DNA of 64,000 bases from Streptomyces sp. XM4193 (GCF_023072595.1 NZ_JALLGK010000001.1:868001-932000), one strand, 5' to 3'. Counted from the stretch's first letter, positions 26,995 to 37,271 are shown. Notes: generated by a model not told the origin, from the letters alone. Numbers and translations: made by a program.

Positions 26995-29391
26995 ATGGCG
27001 GGGCAACTCCCCACTCTGCAGGACCATCACCTGTTGGCCGACGCCGTGCTGACAACGGGCAACAGAGGGCTGGTGGTGGCGATCGCCGCGATCGCGCTGG
27101 CCGCGCTCGTCGTCGCCGTGGTGCTCTTGCGCCAGGTGCTCGCGGCCGACGAGGGCACGGAGAGCATGAAGAAGATCGCCGCTGCCGTACAGGAGGGCGC
27201 GAATGCCTACCTGTATCGACAGTTGCGCACACTCGGCATTTTCGCCGTGGTGGTCTTCTTCCTGCTCTTCCTGTTGCCTGCCGACGATACGAATCAACGG
27301 ATTGGGCGTTCACTGTTCTTCCTGGTGGGCGCCGCTTTCTCTGCGGCCACCGGGTATATCGGCATGTGGCTCGCGGTGCGCAGCAACGTCCGAGTGGCGG
27401 CGGCGGCGCGCGAAGCGACGCCCGCGGAGGGCCAGCCGGCCGCGGATCTCACCACTGTTTCGCACAAGGCGATGAAGATCGCTTTCCGCACCGGCGGTGT
27501 GGTGGGAATGTTCACCGTCGGGCTGGGCCTTTTCGGCGCTGCCTGCGTGGTGCTCGTGTACGCGGCGGACGCGCCGAAGGTGTTGGAGGGCTTCGGTCTC
27601 GGCGCGGCGCTCATCGCGATGTTCATGCGCGTGGGCGGCGGCATCTTCACCAAGGCCGCCGATGTGGGCGCGGACCTCGTCGGCAAGGTGGAACAGGGCA
27701 TCCCCGAGGACGACCCGCGCAACGCGGCGACCATCGCCGACAACGTGGGCGACAACGTCGGCGACTGCGCCGGTATGGCCGCCGACCTCTTCGAGTCCTA
27801 CGCCGTCGTCCTGGTGGCGAGCCTGATCCTGGGCACCGTGGCCTTCGGTGACGCGGGCCTCGCCTTCCCGCTGATCGTTCCGGCGATCGGTGTGATCACC
27901 GCGATGATCGGTGTCTTCGTCGTCGCGCCGCGTCGCACGGACCGCAGTGGAATGTCCGCGATCAACCGGGGCTTCTTCATCTCGGCGGCCATCTCGCTCG
28001 TACTGGTCGCAGTGGCGGCGTACACCTATCTCCCGGCCACCTTCGCGGAGTTGGACGGCGTCACCAACGAGGCCATCGCCGGCCACGAGGGCGACCCGCG
28101 GCTGATCGCGCTGACCGCGGTGGCGATCGGCATCGTGCTCGCCGCGCTGATCCAGCAACTGACCGGCTACTTCACCGAGACGACCCGCAAGCCGGTCCAG
28201 GACGTGGGGAAGAGCTCGCTGACGGGCCCCGCGACCGTCGTGCTCGCAGGTGTTTCGCTCGGTCTGGAATCGGCGGTCTACACGACGCTGTTGATCGGTC
28301 TGAGCGTGTACGGCGCGTTCCTGCTCGGCGGCGCGTCGATCATGCTCGCCCTCTTCGCGGTCGCCCTCGCGGGCACGGGACTGCTGACGACGGTGGGCGT
28401 CATCGTCGCCATGGACACCTTCGGGCCGGTCTCCGACAACGCCCAGGGCATCGCCGAGATGTCCGGCGACGTCGAGGGTGCGGGCGCGCAGGTGCTCACC
28501 GACCTCGACGCCGTGGGCAACACCACCAAGGCGATCACCAAGGGCATCGCCATCGCCACGGCCGTACTCGCCGCCGCCGCGCTCTTCGGCTCCTACCGGG
28601 ACGCCTTCGAGACGGCGGCACGCGATGTGGGCGCGGCAGCGGGGGAGATGAACCTCAGCCTGGACATCGCCCAGCCCAACAACCTGGTCGGTCTGATCCT
28701 CGGTGCGGCAGTCGTCTTCCTCTTCTCCGGCCTGGCGATCAGCGCCGTCTCGCGCTCCGCGGGCGCCGTCGTGTACGAGGTGCGGCGCCAGTTCCGGGAG
28801 CGCCCCGGGATCATGGACTACACGGAGAAGCCGGAGTACGGGCGGGTCGTCGACATCTGCACCAAGGACGCGCTGCGCGAGTTGACCACGCCGGGCCTGC
28901 TGGCGGTGATGTCGCCGATCGCGGTCGGCTTCAGCCTGGGCATCGGCGCACTCGCCTGCTTCCTCGCGGGTGCGATCGCGGCGGGCATTCTGATGGCCGT
29001 CTTCCTGGCCAACTCCGGTGGTGCGTGGGACAACGCGAAGAAGATGGTCGAGGACGGCCACCACGGCGGCAAGGGCAGCGAGGCCCACTCCGCGACGGTC
29101 ATCGGCGACACCGTGGGCGACCCGTTCAAGGACACCGCGGGTCCGGCGATCAACCCCCTGCTCAAGGTCATGAACCTGGTGGCGCTGCTCATCGCGCCCG
29201 CCATCGTGACCCTCTCCTACGGCGACGACGCGAGCGCCGCGCTTCGAGCGGTGATCGCGGTGGCCTCGGTGATCGTCATCGTGGGCGCCGTCTACGTCTC
29301 CAAGCGACGTGGAGTGGTGATGGGCGAAGAGGATGATTCGGACAACGTGAGCAAGCCCACTCAGCCGAGGGATCCGGTCGCAGCTCCCTGA
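26995..29391 (+). CDS. hppA: Membrane-bound proton-pumping pyrophosphatase
   Basis: Couples hydrolysis of pyrophosphate to proton export across the membrane. There are 798 residues and about 16-17 hydrophobic helices. The substrate-site motifs are DVGADLVGK near residue 222 and DNVGDNVGDCAGMAADLFESY near 250, with a second acidic set, DTVGDPFKDTAGP, near 705. The ion-type motif reads GNTTKA: lysine at this place marks the potassium-independent class, whereas potassium-dependent enzymes have alanine. ATG at 26995 has a perfect AAGGAGGA ribosome site. The short charged C-terminal tail looks cytoplasmic. It matches S. coelicolor SCO3547 by position next to bldG. Confidence 0.97.
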   Translation: MAGQLPTLQDHHLLADAVLTTGNRGLVVAIAAIALAALVVAVVLLRQVLAADEGTESMKKIAAAVQEGANAYLYRQLRTLGIFAVVVFFLLFLLPADDTNQRIGRSLFFLVGAAFSAATGYIGMWLAVRSNVRVAAAAREATPAEGQPAADLTTVSHKAMKIAFRTGGVVGMFTVGLGLFGAACVVLVYAADAPKVLEGFGLGAALIAMFMRVGGGIFTKAADVGADLVGKVEQGIPEDDPRNAATIADNVGDNVGDCAGMAADLFESYAVVLVASLILGTVAFGDAGLAFPLIVPAIGVITAMIGVFVVAPRRTDRSGMSAINRGFFISAAISLVLVAVAAYTYLPATFAELDGVTNEAIAGHEGDPRLIALTAVAIGIVLAALIQQLTGYFTETTRKPVQDVGKSSLTGPATVVLAGVSLGLESAVYTTLLIGLSVYGAFLLGGASIMLALFAVALAGTGLLTTVGVIVAMDTFGPVSDNAQGIAEMSGDVEGAGAQVLTDLDAVGNTTKAITKGIAIATAVLAAAALFGSYRDAFETAARDVGAAAGEMNLSLDIAQPNNLVGLILGAAVVFLFSGLAISAVSRSAGAVVYEVRRQFRERPGIMDYTEKPEYGRVVDICTKDALRELTTPGLLAVMSPIAVGFSLGIGALACFLAGAIAAGILMAVFLANSGGAWDNAKKMVEDGHHGGKGSEAHSATVIGDTVGDPFKDTAGPAINPLLKVMNLVALLIAPAIVTLSYGDDASAALRAVIAVASVIVIVGAVYVSKRRGVVMGEEDDSDNVSKPTQPRDPVAAP

Positions 29392-29662
29392 TCGTGACGG
29401 ACGGGTGAGGGCCGCCGACCGAACGGTGCGGTGGTGCTCACTGTCCGGGGTTTGCGCAGTTCAGCGGGTGGTGCGCGGAACGCGTGCCACCCGCTTCCGC
29501 TGCCCGCCGACGGGTGGCGGTAGTGCCGCGGACGGCTGCGCAGAGCTCTGCCGCAAATTGCTGCTTTGGGTCCGGAAAGCGTCGAACGCGTATCTTCGCC
29601 GCCTCGTGGGTGGCGCCGGGCGTGTATGTTCCGGGCCGAGTAGCCATGAAGGGATGGAACCG

Positions 29663-30241
29663 GTGAACAACAAGCTCGCCGCGGCGCTGTGTGGCAGCGC
29701 CGCCCTCGCTCTCGCGCTGACCGGCTGTGGCGGTGACGACGGGGACGACGGGAAGGCCCAGGCCTGGGCGAAGAAGGTCTGTGACCAGGTCCAGCCCCAG
29801 GTGAAGAAGATCCAGGGCGCCAACACGGCCATCTCCGAGGCCGCTGCCAAGGACAGCTCTTCCGCCGCAGTGCAGAAGGCCGACTCGGAGGCGTTCGGTC
29901 AACTCTCCGACGCCTACAAGTCCTTGGGCCGTGCGGTCTCGGGCGCGGGCGAGCCCCCGGTGGACGACGGGGCGAAGCTGCGCAAGGACGCGGTCAAGGA
30001 GCTCAGCGACATCTCCGCCTCCTACGCCGGCCTGAAGGTCAAGGTCGACAAGCTCGACACCAAGGACCAGGCGAAGTTCGCCGACGGTCTGCGCGAGGTG
30101 GCCAAGGAGCTGGAGACCCTGGGCAAGAGCGGCGACGCGGCGCTCAACAAGCTCGAGTCGGGCGATCTGCGCACCGCGATGAGCAAGGAGCCGGGCTGCG
30201 CCAAGACCGACGTGGACAAGTCCGAGCCCTCGCCCGCCTGA
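29663..30241 (+). CDS. Small secreted lipoprotein, helical
   Basis: Exported lipoprotein of 192 residues and unknown function. The GTG at 29663 has AAGGGA at good distance; an ATG three codons earlier has its ribosome site too close. The signal peptide ends with the lipobox LALTGC, followed by an acidic glycine-rich linker. The rest is Lys/Asp/Ala-rich and predicted mainly helical, with heptad-like patterns and two cysteines, one near the start of the mature domain and one near the C-terminus, which could form a disulfide. Similar small secreted proteins are common at this place in Streptomyces. A terminator hairpin lies about 90 bases downstream. Confidence 0.78.
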   Translation: MNNKLAAALCGSAALALALTGCGGDDGDDGKAQAWAKKVCDQVQPQVKKIQGANTAISEAAAKDSSSAAVQKADSEAFGQLSDAYKSLGRAVSGAGEPPVDDGAKLRKDAVKELSDISASYAGLKVKVDKLDTKDQAKFADGLREVAKELETLGKSGDAALNKLESGDLRTAMSKEPGCAKTDVDKSEPSPA

Positions 30242-30333
30242 CGCGCTGCCCTCCCGTCCGGCAAACGTCCACCGCCCGAGCTCGTGCTCGGTGTCGGACG
30301 TGCTCCATGCCGAGCGGTGCGCACCGCGCGTGC

Positions 30334-30377
30334 GGTCGGCCCGGTGACGCCGAGACGGCGAATCCACCGGGCCGACC
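30334..30377 (+). terminator. 13-bp hairpin between the lipoprotein and methyltransferase genes
   Basis: Outer arms 30334-30346 and 30365-30377 pair perfectly; the loop contains a second 5-bp stem. It ends only 15 bases before the next GTG start, so it ends the upstream transcript and insulates the downstream one. Confidence 0.82.
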
Positions 30378-30392
30378 CACCACAATGGAGGG

Positions 30393-31937
30393 GTGAGTAC
30401 GCACCTCCCCATCGCCAGCGATACGACCATCCGGCTGCGTGAGGCGTTCCTGGCCGCCTCCTTCACCGTGGACGGGCTCCTCGAACTGCTGGGCGCGCCC
30501 GCCTATGCCGCGCTCGCCCGCAGCGAGACCACTCCGGCGCTGCGCGCCACGCGCGGCGACAGCGCACTGGCCACGCTGGTTCGCCTCTTCCTGCTTCAGG
30601 ACGGGGTCGACCGCGACCGCGCCGCCGAGGTGCTGCCCCTTCGGGATGCGCTGGACGACGGCTGGCTGAGCGTCGAGCACAGCCCCCGGGGCGAGGAGGT
30701 GCGCGCCACCGTCGACGTGCGCCCCTACGGAGGTCCGCAGGGCGAGGACTGGTGGATCGTCTCCGACCTGGGCTGCGCGGTGGGCGGTGCGAGTGGGATC
30801 CGCGGGCCCGAACAGGACCGCGAGAACGTGGTGCTCGGCGTCGGCGGTGCCTCCACGACGCTGGCGGGGCTGGTGGTGCGCGAACCGGTCGACCGCGCCC
30901 TCGATCTGGGCACCGGATCCGGGATCCTGGCGCTGCACCTCGCCCGGCACGCCACCGAGGTCACCGCGACCGACCTCAACCCCCGAGCGCTGCGCTTCGC
31001 GGAGCTGACGTTCGCTCTGTCCGGAGCGCCTGCGCCCGAGCTGCGGGAGGGCTCGCTCTTCGAGCCGGTCGACAACGAGGAGCCGTACGACCTGATCGTC
31101 TCCAACCCGCCGTTCGTCATCTCCCCGGGACCGGTCTCCGGCGAGGACCGGGCCCTGACCTACCGCGACGGCGGGCTCTCCGGCGACGCGCTGTGCCGCA
31201 CCCTGGTCCAGAACAGCGCTGCCCGCCTCGCCCCCGGCGGATACTGCCAACTGCTCGCCAACTGGCAACACATCGGCGGCGAGGACTGGCGCGACCGTGT
31301 GCGCGGCTGGGTGCCGCGCGGCTGCGACGCCTGGATCGTGCAGCGCGAGACCCAGGACGTCAACCAGTACACCGAGCTGTGGCTGCGCGATGCGGGCGTG
31401 CACCTCCTCGGCCCCGAGGAGTACGCGAGGCGCTACGACGCCTGGCTCGCGGAGTTCGAACGCAGTGGCACCGAGGCGGTCGGATTCGGCTGGATCAGCC
31501 TGCGCCGGACCGACAGCGACCAGCCCTCGCTGACGCTGGAGGAGTGGACGCACCCGGTCGAGCAGCCGCTCGGCGACACGGTGCGCGAGCACTTCGCCCG
31601 GCAGGACTTTCTGCGCCGCCACGACGACGCCGCGCTGCTCGACACCCGGTTCGTGCTGGCCGAGGGTGTGGTGCAGGAGCAGGTCGGCCCGCCCGGCGCG
31701 GAGGACCCGGAGCACGTGGTGCTGCGCCAGAGCCGCGGCATGATGCGTGCGACCAAGGTGGACACCGTGGGTGCCGGCTTCGCGGGGGTGTGCGACGGAA
31801 CGCTGAGCGCAGGTCGCATCCTCGACGCGATCGCCCAACTCGTCGGGGAGGACGCGGTGGCGCTGCGGGACCGTACGCCCGACGCGATTCGGCTGCTGGT
31901 GGAGCAGGGCTTCCTGCTGCCCTCCGCAGAGGGCTGA
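30393..31937 (+). CDS. SAM-dependent methyltransferase, HemK-like catalytic motif
   Basis: Protein of 514 residues. An N-terminal helical domain of about 150 residues precedes a class I methyltransferase core with the SAM-binding motif LDLGTGSGILAL and the catalytic VSNPPFV. NPPF/NPPY marks enzymes that methylate amino groups of glutamine, adenine or guanine. The C-terminal 170 residues form an extra domain that resembles a winged-helix module. The substrate is not known; family members in Streptomyces are named only methyltransferase. The GTG at 30393 follows closely on CACAAT and a terminator, so the mRNA may be leaderless. Confidence 0.85.
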   Translation: MSTHLPIASDTTIRLREAFLAASFTVDGLLELLGAPAYAALARSETTPALRATRGDSALATLVRLFLLQDGVDRDRAAEVLPLRDALDDGWLSVEHSPRGEEVRATVDVRPYGGPQGEDWWIVSDLGCAVGGASGIRGPEQDRENVVLGVGGASTTLAGLVVREPVDRALDLGTGSGILALHLARHATEVTATDLNPRALRFAELTFALSGAPAPELREGSLFEPVDNEEPYDLIVSNPPFVISPGPVSGEDRALTYRDGGLSGDALCRTLVQNSAARLAPGGYCQLLANWQHIGGEDWRDRVRGWVPRGCDAWIVQRETQDVNQYTELWLRDAGVHLLGPEEYARRYDAWLAEFERSGTEAVGFGWISLRRTDSDQPSLTLEEWTHPVEQPLGDTVREHFARQDFLRRHDDAALLDTRFVLAEGVVQEQVGPPGAEDPEHVVLRQSRGMMRATKVDTVGAGFAGVCDGTLSAGRILDAIAQLVGEDAVALRDRTPDAIRLLVEQGFLLPSAEG

Positions 31938-32562
31938 CCGCATCTCGCACCCGGCCGGGCTCCGGAGCCGCAGGTCGCGCCCGGGTCCGGCCGGCGGCAC
32001 GAGCGCGTCGGCGACGGTCGTGCCGCGTGCGGGGCTGCGGCCGGGAGTTCTCCGGGTGCTGTTGTTCGCCTCCGCGCGCAGGTCGGCCTGAACTCGCCGT
32101 CGTGAAGGGGGAGTTGCACGGCGCGCGCGGTGCGGTGCACGCCCCGGCGCGTGCGTCGACCCGTATCCAACGCACCGGGCTGCCCGCTCGCGCCGCCACT
32201 GGTCGGCACGGCGGGCAGGGCCGACACACGACCACCGGACGGCGCGGAACCCCTGCGCGCCCGGCCGTGTGCGGGGCGGTCGCGGGTCGCGGTCGCGCGT
32301 CACCGTGACAAGACGGCGCTCGACGGTCCGCGCACGAGAGCCCGCGCACGCCGACCCGACCGCGTACGGCGGCCCGCGGGTGTCCACGGTCCCGCGTACG
32401 TACACGACCGGCAGTGCGTGACGAGACCGTCCTCGCGCGAAGGCCGGCCGCGGTGGGGCGGTCCCTCGACGGGCCGGGCGCGGTGGCGAGTTGTACGCGT
32501 CGGCGGCAGACGTTCACCCGGAATTGGCGGGCGCGCCGCACTCGGCTGTGAGCCTCGCCCGC
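31938..32562. other. Intergenic region after the methyltransferase gene
   Basis: About 600 very G+C-rich bases. No gene is supported. A 9-bp hairpin at 31994-32026 (arms 31994-32002 and 32018-32026) is the likely terminator of the methyltransferase transcript. Confidence 0.5.
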
Positions 32563-32784
32563 ATGGAGAGAGCCGCAGGGGCTGGACTGGAGACGGGGCC
32601 TGCGTTCTTCGCGGGCACCGTCTGTGTGCTCTTCGGAGCACTGCTGCTGGTGTGGACCGTCGCGCGGATGCGCCGGGGAGAGCCGGTGGTGGCGGAGGGG
32701 AGTCCTGTCGTCGCCGCGCTGTCGACGGTCACCTTCGGGGCGTTCTTCCTCGCCGCGGGTCTGTGGTTGCTGCTCAGTCTCTGA
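32563..32784 (+). CDS. Small two-helix membrane protein
   Basis: Hypothetical membrane protein of 73 residues. Two hydrophobic segments, about residues 10-30 and 49-72, are joined by a short polar loop with three arginines, which by the positive-inside rule should face the cytoplasm. The frame is open upstream and a GTG at 32548 is an alternative start; neither has a strong ribosome site. I do not recognise a family. Its placement just before a gene pair on the other strand gives no clue to function. Confidence 0.55.
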   Translation: MERAAGAGLETGPAFFAGTVCVLFGALLLVWTVARMRRGEPVVAEGSPVVAALSTVTFGAFFLAAGLWLLLSL

Positions 32785-32978
32785 GCGCTCCGTACGCGGT
32801 CGCCGAAGCGCTCGGTGCGAACGTCTGCGAGTTCCCGAGCCGGCGGCTTCGGGGCGCCCGGTGTGCTTCTGCCGACCGGCTGCGGCCGGTTCCCGGTCAC
32901 CCGGCAGGCGGGACGAAGACGCGGCGCAGTCCGTCGGCGGACCGCCGGCCCGCGCTGCCGCCGCCGTCCCGCCGCAGA

Positions 32979-33377
32979 TCAGCCGAGCACGTTGCGGACG
33001 ACCATCCAGCCGGCCGCGACTCCCACGATCGCGATGACGCGCCCCGCTCCCCAACGCGGCACATAACGGCGTCCCCGCAGACCTTCCAGCAGCCACTTCC
33101 CGAGCAGATACGCGGCGAGGGGCAGGCCGAGCAGGAGCAGCACGGCGTTGTCGTGGAAGGCGGCGACCAGGTCGCCGTGGATCAGGTCGTACGTCATCCG
33201 GGTGCCCCCGCAGGCAGGGCAGAGCACACCGGTGAGCAGGTTTACCGGGCAGCGCGGCAGCAGCTGCCCGGGGTCGTGGGGGTTGGTGTGCCAGAGGTAC
33301 ACCAACCCCACGACGCCGGTCCCCAGCACGGCCAACGGCGCCGCGGCGGGGTGTCGAAATCGACTGGCGAGGGCCAC
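32979..33377 (-). CDS. DUF2752 membrane protein
   Basis: Integral membrane protein of 132 residues with three hydrophobic segments. It contains the family signature CPACGGTRMTYDLIHGD near residue 53. The cysteine pair suggests metal binding or a redox role, but no function is established. GTG at 33377 is ten bases after the TM2 gene ends, so the two form one operon. TM2 and DUF2752 genes are often neighbours in actinobacteria. Confidence 0.85.
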   Translation of the reverse strand: MALASRFRHPAAAPLAVLGTGVVGLVYLWHTNPHDPGQLLPRCPVNLLTGVLCPACGGTRMTYDLIHGDLVAAFHDNAVLLLLGLPLAAYLLGKWLLEGLRGRRYVPRWGAGRVIAIVGVAAGWMVVRNVLG

Positions 33378-33387
33378 GACGGCCGCG

Positions 33388-33804
33388 TCAGCTGCGCAGG
33401 ATGCGACCCTCGGAGTCGGTCGCGTCGTCCTTCACCAGCAGCATGATGCCGTCGATGAGCGCCCAGATTCCGAGACCGCCGCAGGTCAGCAGCATGCCGA
33501 TGGCCATGCCGATGTGGCCGGTGTAGAAGCGGCCGATGCCCAGCGTGCCGATGAACAGCTGGAGGACGCCCGCCACGATCTTGGACTTGGGGGAGTACGG
33601 GCGGCCGTAGGGGTCGTAACCGTGCGGCGCGTTCGGGTCGAAGCCCATCTGGGGCGGCGGCGGGGCCGCACCGGGGTAGCCGTACTGCGGACCGGCGGGG
33701 CCGGGCTGCTGCTGCGGGTACCCGTAGCCGGGCTGCTGGCCGGGCGGCGGACCCTGCGGCTGCCCCCCGGGCTGGCCGTACGGGTTGGGTGGCGGCTGGG
33801 ACAT
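33388..33804 (-). CDS. TM2-domain membrane protein with proline-rich N-terminus
   Basis: Protein of 138 residues. The first 75 are a Pro/Gly/Gln/Tyr-rich tail (repeats such as PGYGYPQQQP), predicted disordered. Then SKIVAGVLQLFIGTLGIGRFY begins the TM2 domain, with two hydrophobic helices joined by a tight turn near GHIGMAIG. The function of TM2 proteins is unknown. ATG at 33804 has GGGGAGA just upstream. It is first in an operon with the DUF2752 gene and divergent from topA; the 281-base gap between them holds both promoters. Confidence 0.88.
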   Translation of the reverse strand: MSQPPPNPYGQPGGQPQGPPPGQQPGYGYPQQQPGPAGPQYGYPGAAPPPPQMGFDPNAPHGYDPYGRPYSPKSKIVAGVLQLFIGTLGIGRFYTGHIGMAIGMLLTCGGLGIWALIDGIMLLVKDDATDSEGRILRS

Positions 33805-34085
33805 GTCTCCCCCTGAGGCTTGATAAAACGTGCTACTGACTCGCACATAGTGCCAGCTGTCACCGAGCGGCAGGAATATCGGTTGTCGGGTTACCGTTCC
33901 ATTGGCGTCGCGGACTTTTCTCGTTTGACACCGGACCGGGAGGTACCGTCACACTCCGCAGCGTCAGCTGTGTCAGACGGCGTCAGGGTTTGTCCCGGAC
34001 CAGCAATCCACATACGGCGTCGCCCGGGGCCCGGCGGAAGACGGGCGCCGGCGGCCCTCCACCTAGCCGAGAGAAGAGCGAGAAG

Positions 34086-36950
34086 TTGTCCCCGACCAGC
34101 GAAACCGCAAACGGCGGGCGGAGACTCGTAATCGTCGAGTCCCCCGCCAAGGCGAAGACGATCAAGGGCTATCTCGGCCCTGGCTATGTCGTCGAGGCGA
34201 GCGTCGGGCACATTCGCGACCTGCCGAACGGCGCTGCGGAGGTGCCGGCCAAGTACAAGGGACAGCCCTGGGCCCGCCTCGGAGTGAACGTCGACCACGA
34301 CTTCGAGCCGCTGTACGTCGTCAACAGCGACAAGAAGGATCAGGTCAAGAAGCTCAGGTCGCTGCTCGCAGAGTCCGACGAGCTCTTCCTCGCCACGGAT
34401 GAGGACCGCGAGGGCGAGGCCATCGCCTGGCACCTCCAGGAGGTGCTCAAGCCCAAGGTCCCGGTCCGCCGGATGGTCTTCAACGAGATCACCAAGGACG
34501 CCATCCGGGCCGCGGTGAACAACACCCGCGATCTCGACCAGAAGCTGGTGGACGCCCAGGAGACCCGCCGCATCCTCGACCGCCTCTACGGCTACGAGGT
34601 CTCGCCGGTCCTGTGGAAGAAGGTCATGCCGCGCCTCTCCGCGGGGCGTGTGCAGTCCGTGGCGACCAGGCTGGTGGTGGAGCGGGAGCGGGAGCGGATG
34701 GCGTTCCGCACCGCCGAGTACTGGGACCTCACCGGGGTCTTCCACACCGGCCGTGCCGGTGACGCCTCCGACCCGAGCAGCCTGACCGCGCGGCTCAGCG
34801 CCGTGGACGGCCGCCGTATCGCCCAGGGCCGCGACTTCGGCTCGGACGGTCTGCTGAAGACCGGCCGCGACGGCGCCCAGGCCCTCCACCTCGACGAGGC
34901 GGGCGCCCGCTCGCTCGCCGCTGCTCTCGCCGACACCGACTTCGCGGTGCGTTCGGTCGAGTCCAAGCCCTACCGCCGCTCGCCGTACGCCCCGTTCCGC
35001 ACCACCACCCTCCAGCAGGAGGCGTCGCGCAAGCTCGGCTTCGGCGCGAAGGTGACGATGCAGGTGGCGCAGAAGCTGTACGAGAACGGCTTCATCACCT
35101 ATATGCGTACGGACTCCACGACGCTCTCCGGCACCGCCATCACCGCGGCGCGTGCGCAGGTCACCCAGCTCTACGGCGCCGACTACCTGCCCGACAGCCC
35201 GCGCACCTACGCCGGCAAGGTCAAGAACGCGCAGGAGGCGCACGAGGCGATCCGCCCCTCCGGCGACCGCTTCCGCACTCCGGCGGAGACCGGGCTCAGC
35301 GGCGACCAGTTCCGGCTCTACGAGCTGATCTGGAAGCGCACCGTCGCCTCCCAGATGAAGGACGCGACCGGCCAGTCCGTGACGGTGAAGGTCGGGGGCC
35401 GCTCCGCCGACGACAGGGACGCGGAGTTCAGCGCGTCCGGCAAGATCATCACCTTCCACGGCTTCCTCAAGGCCTACGTCGAGGGTGCCGACGACCCCAA
35501 CGCCGAGCTGGACGACCGCGAGCGCCGTCTGCCGCAGGTCGCCGAGGGCGACGCACTGCGCGCCGAGGAGCTGACCGTCGACGGCCACTCCACCAAGCCG
35601 CCCGCCCGCTACACCGAGGCGACGCTGGTCAAGGAGCTGGAGGAGCGGGAGATCGGCCGCCCCTCGACGTACGCCTCGATCATCAGCACCATCCTGGACC
35701 GCCGGTACGTCTTCAAGAAGGGCACCGCCCTGGTGCCGTCCTTCCTGTCCTTCGCGGTGGTCGGCCTGCTGGAGAAGCACTTCGGCCGTCTCGTCGACTA
35801 CGACTTCACCGCGCAGATGGAGGAGGACCTCGACCGCATCGCGCGGGGCGACGCCGCCTCGGTGCCGTGGCTGCGGCGCTTCTACTTCGGCGAGGGCGAG
35901 GGCACCGAGGGCTCGGCCGCCGCCGCGGGCAACGGCGACGGCGACCACCTCGGCGGGCTCAAGGAGCTGGTCTCCGACCTCGGCGCCATCGACGCCAAGG
36001 GCGTTTCGTCCTTCCCCATCGGTGGCGGCATCATGCTGCGGGTCGGGCGCTACGGGCCGTACGTCGAGAAGCCGGGCCCCGAGGGCGAGACGGGCCATCG
36101 GGCGGATGTGCCCGACGACCTGCCGCCGGACGAGCTGACCGTCGAGCTGGCGGAGGAGCTGCTGGCCAAGCCCAGCGGCGACTTCGAGCTCGGGACGGAC
36201 GAGGAGACCGGTCGTCCGATCATCGCGAAGGACGGCCGGTACGGCCCGTACGTCACCGAGGTGCTGCCGGAGGGCACGCCCAAGACGGGCAAGAACGCCG
36301 TGAAGCCGCGCACCGCCTCGTTGTTGAAGTCGATGTCGCTGGACACGGTGACCCTCGCCGACGCGCTCAAGCTGCTCTCGCTGCCCCGGGTCGTCGGCCA
36401 GGACGCCGAAGGTGTGGACATCACCGCGCAGAACGGCCGGTACGGCCCGTACCTGAAGAAGGGCACGGACTCCCGGTCCCTGGAGACCGAGGAGCAGATC
36501 TTCGGGATCACCCTCGAAGAGGCGCTGGAGATCTACTCCAAGCCCAAGCAGCGCGGCCGGGCCGCCGCCAAGCCGCCGCTCAAGGAGCTGGGCCCGGACC
36601 CGACCAACGAGCAGCCGGTCGTGGTCAAGGACGGCCGGTTCGGCCCGTACGTCACCGACGGCGAGACGAACGCGACGCTCCGCCGGGACGACGAGGTCGA
36701 GACGATCACGCCCGAGCGGGCCTTCGAGCTGCTCGCCGAGAAGCGCGCCAAGGGCCCGGCGAAGAAGACGGCCAAGAAGGCGGCGAAGAAGACCGCCAAG
36801 AAGGCTCCGGCCAAGAAGACCGCCGCCAAGAAGGCGCCGGCGAAGAAGGCCGCGGCCAAGAAGACCGCTGCGAAGAAGACGGCCACCGCGAAGGCGCCGG
36901 CGAAGAAGACCTCCGCATCGGTCGGATCGCAGGAGACGGACGCGCAGTAG
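34086..36950 (+). CDS. topA: DNA topoisomerase I with lysine-rich tail
   Basis: Type IA topoisomerase that relaxes negative supercoils. A TTG start at 34086 gives 954 residues, close to the S. coelicolor enzyme, and the expected N-terminus SPTSETANGG; the frame is open further upstream. The Toprim domain has VIVESPAKAKTI and TDEDREGEAIAWH. The active-site tyrosine is residue 339 in FITYMRTDS. The C-terminal part lacks zinc-finger cysteines; it has repeated modules around KDGRYGPYV and a Lys/Ala tail (about residues 900-940) of alternating KKTAKK/KKAPAKK units. In Streptomyces that tail gives high processivity. A -35-like TTGACA lies at 33925-33930. Confidence 0.96.
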   Translation: MSPTSETANGGRRLVIVESPAKAKTIKGYLGPGYVVEASVGHIRDLPNGAAEVPAKYKGQPWARLGVNVDHDFEPLYVVNSDKKDQVKKLRSLLAESDELFLATDEDREGEAIAWHLQEVLKPKVPVRRMVFNEITKDAIRAAVNNTRDLDQKLVDAQETRRILDRLYGYEVSPVLWKKVMPRLSAGRVQSVATRLVVERERERMAFRTAEYWDLTGVFHTGRAGDASDPSSLTARLSAVDGRRIAQGRDFGSDGLLKTGRDGAQALHLDEAGARSLAAALADTDFAVRSVESKPYRRSPYAPFRTTTLQQEASRKLGFGAKVTMQVAQKLYENGFITYMRTDSTTLSGTAITAARAQVTQLYGADYLPDSPRTYAGKVKNAQEAHEAIRPSGDRFRTPAETGLSGDQFRLYELIWKRTVASQMKDATGQSVTVKVGGRSADDRDAEFSASGKIITFHGFLKAYVEGADDPNAELDDRERRLPQVAEGDALRAEELTVDGHSTKPPARYTEATLVKELEEREIGRPSTYASIISTILDRRYVFKKGTALVPSFLSFAVVGLLEKHFGRLVDYDFTAQMEEDLDRIARGDAASVPWLRRFYFGEGEGTEGSAAAAGNGDGDHLGGLKELVSDLGAIDAKGVSSFPIGGGIMLRVGRYGPYVEKPGPEGETGHRADVPDDLPPDELTVELAEELLAKPSGDFELGTDEETGRPIIAKDGRYGPYVTEVLPEGTPKTGKNAVKPRTASLLKSMSLDTVTLADALKLLSLPRVVGQDAEGVDITAQNGRYGPYLKKGTDSRSLETEEQIFGITLEEALEIYSKPKQRGRAAAKPPLKELGPDPTNEQPVVVKDGRFGPYVTDGETNATLRRDDEVETITPERAFELLAEKRAKGPAKKTAKKAAKKTAKKAPAKKTAAKKAPAKKAAAKKTAAKKTATAKAPAKKTSASVGSQETDAQ

Positions 36951-37271
36951 CCGTACGCGCAGCAGTCGTCCGCCGCGGGGCGGACGTCGCGGTGGGCCGC
37001 CGGGATTCCACGGGGCCCGCCGCGCAGCGGTCGCGGACCGCGGAGCGGGGACCTGTAGGGGCTCTCGCGCGGGCCTCTCGCGCGGCCTCTTGTTCCGGCC
37101 TCGCGGCGACTCTCGCGCGGCCCGGGAGGGGTCCGAACGGTCGCGGGCGCCCGCCCGTCGGCAGGTTCACAACGGGCGAGGCGGACATAAGCGCACACCT
37201 TGCCGCGCCCAGCGCGTTCGGGTGGGCAGTAGCCTGCTCGGCTGTCAGTGCTTGCCGATACGCTGACCGAT
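36951..37271. other. Intergenic region between topA and the tmk fusion gene, with terminator
   Basis: A perfect 8-bp hairpin with GCGG loop (36967-36974 and 36979-36986) lies 17 bases past the topA stop and is its probable terminator. The rest, with repeats of CTCTCGCGCGG at about 37059-37115, holds no gene I can support and should contain the promoter of the next gene. Confidence 0.6.

Noticed and set aside
33990..34085. Upstream start for topA
   Set aside because: The extra 32 residues are not part of the known Streptomyces enzyme; the TTG at 34086 gives the expected N-terminus and length.
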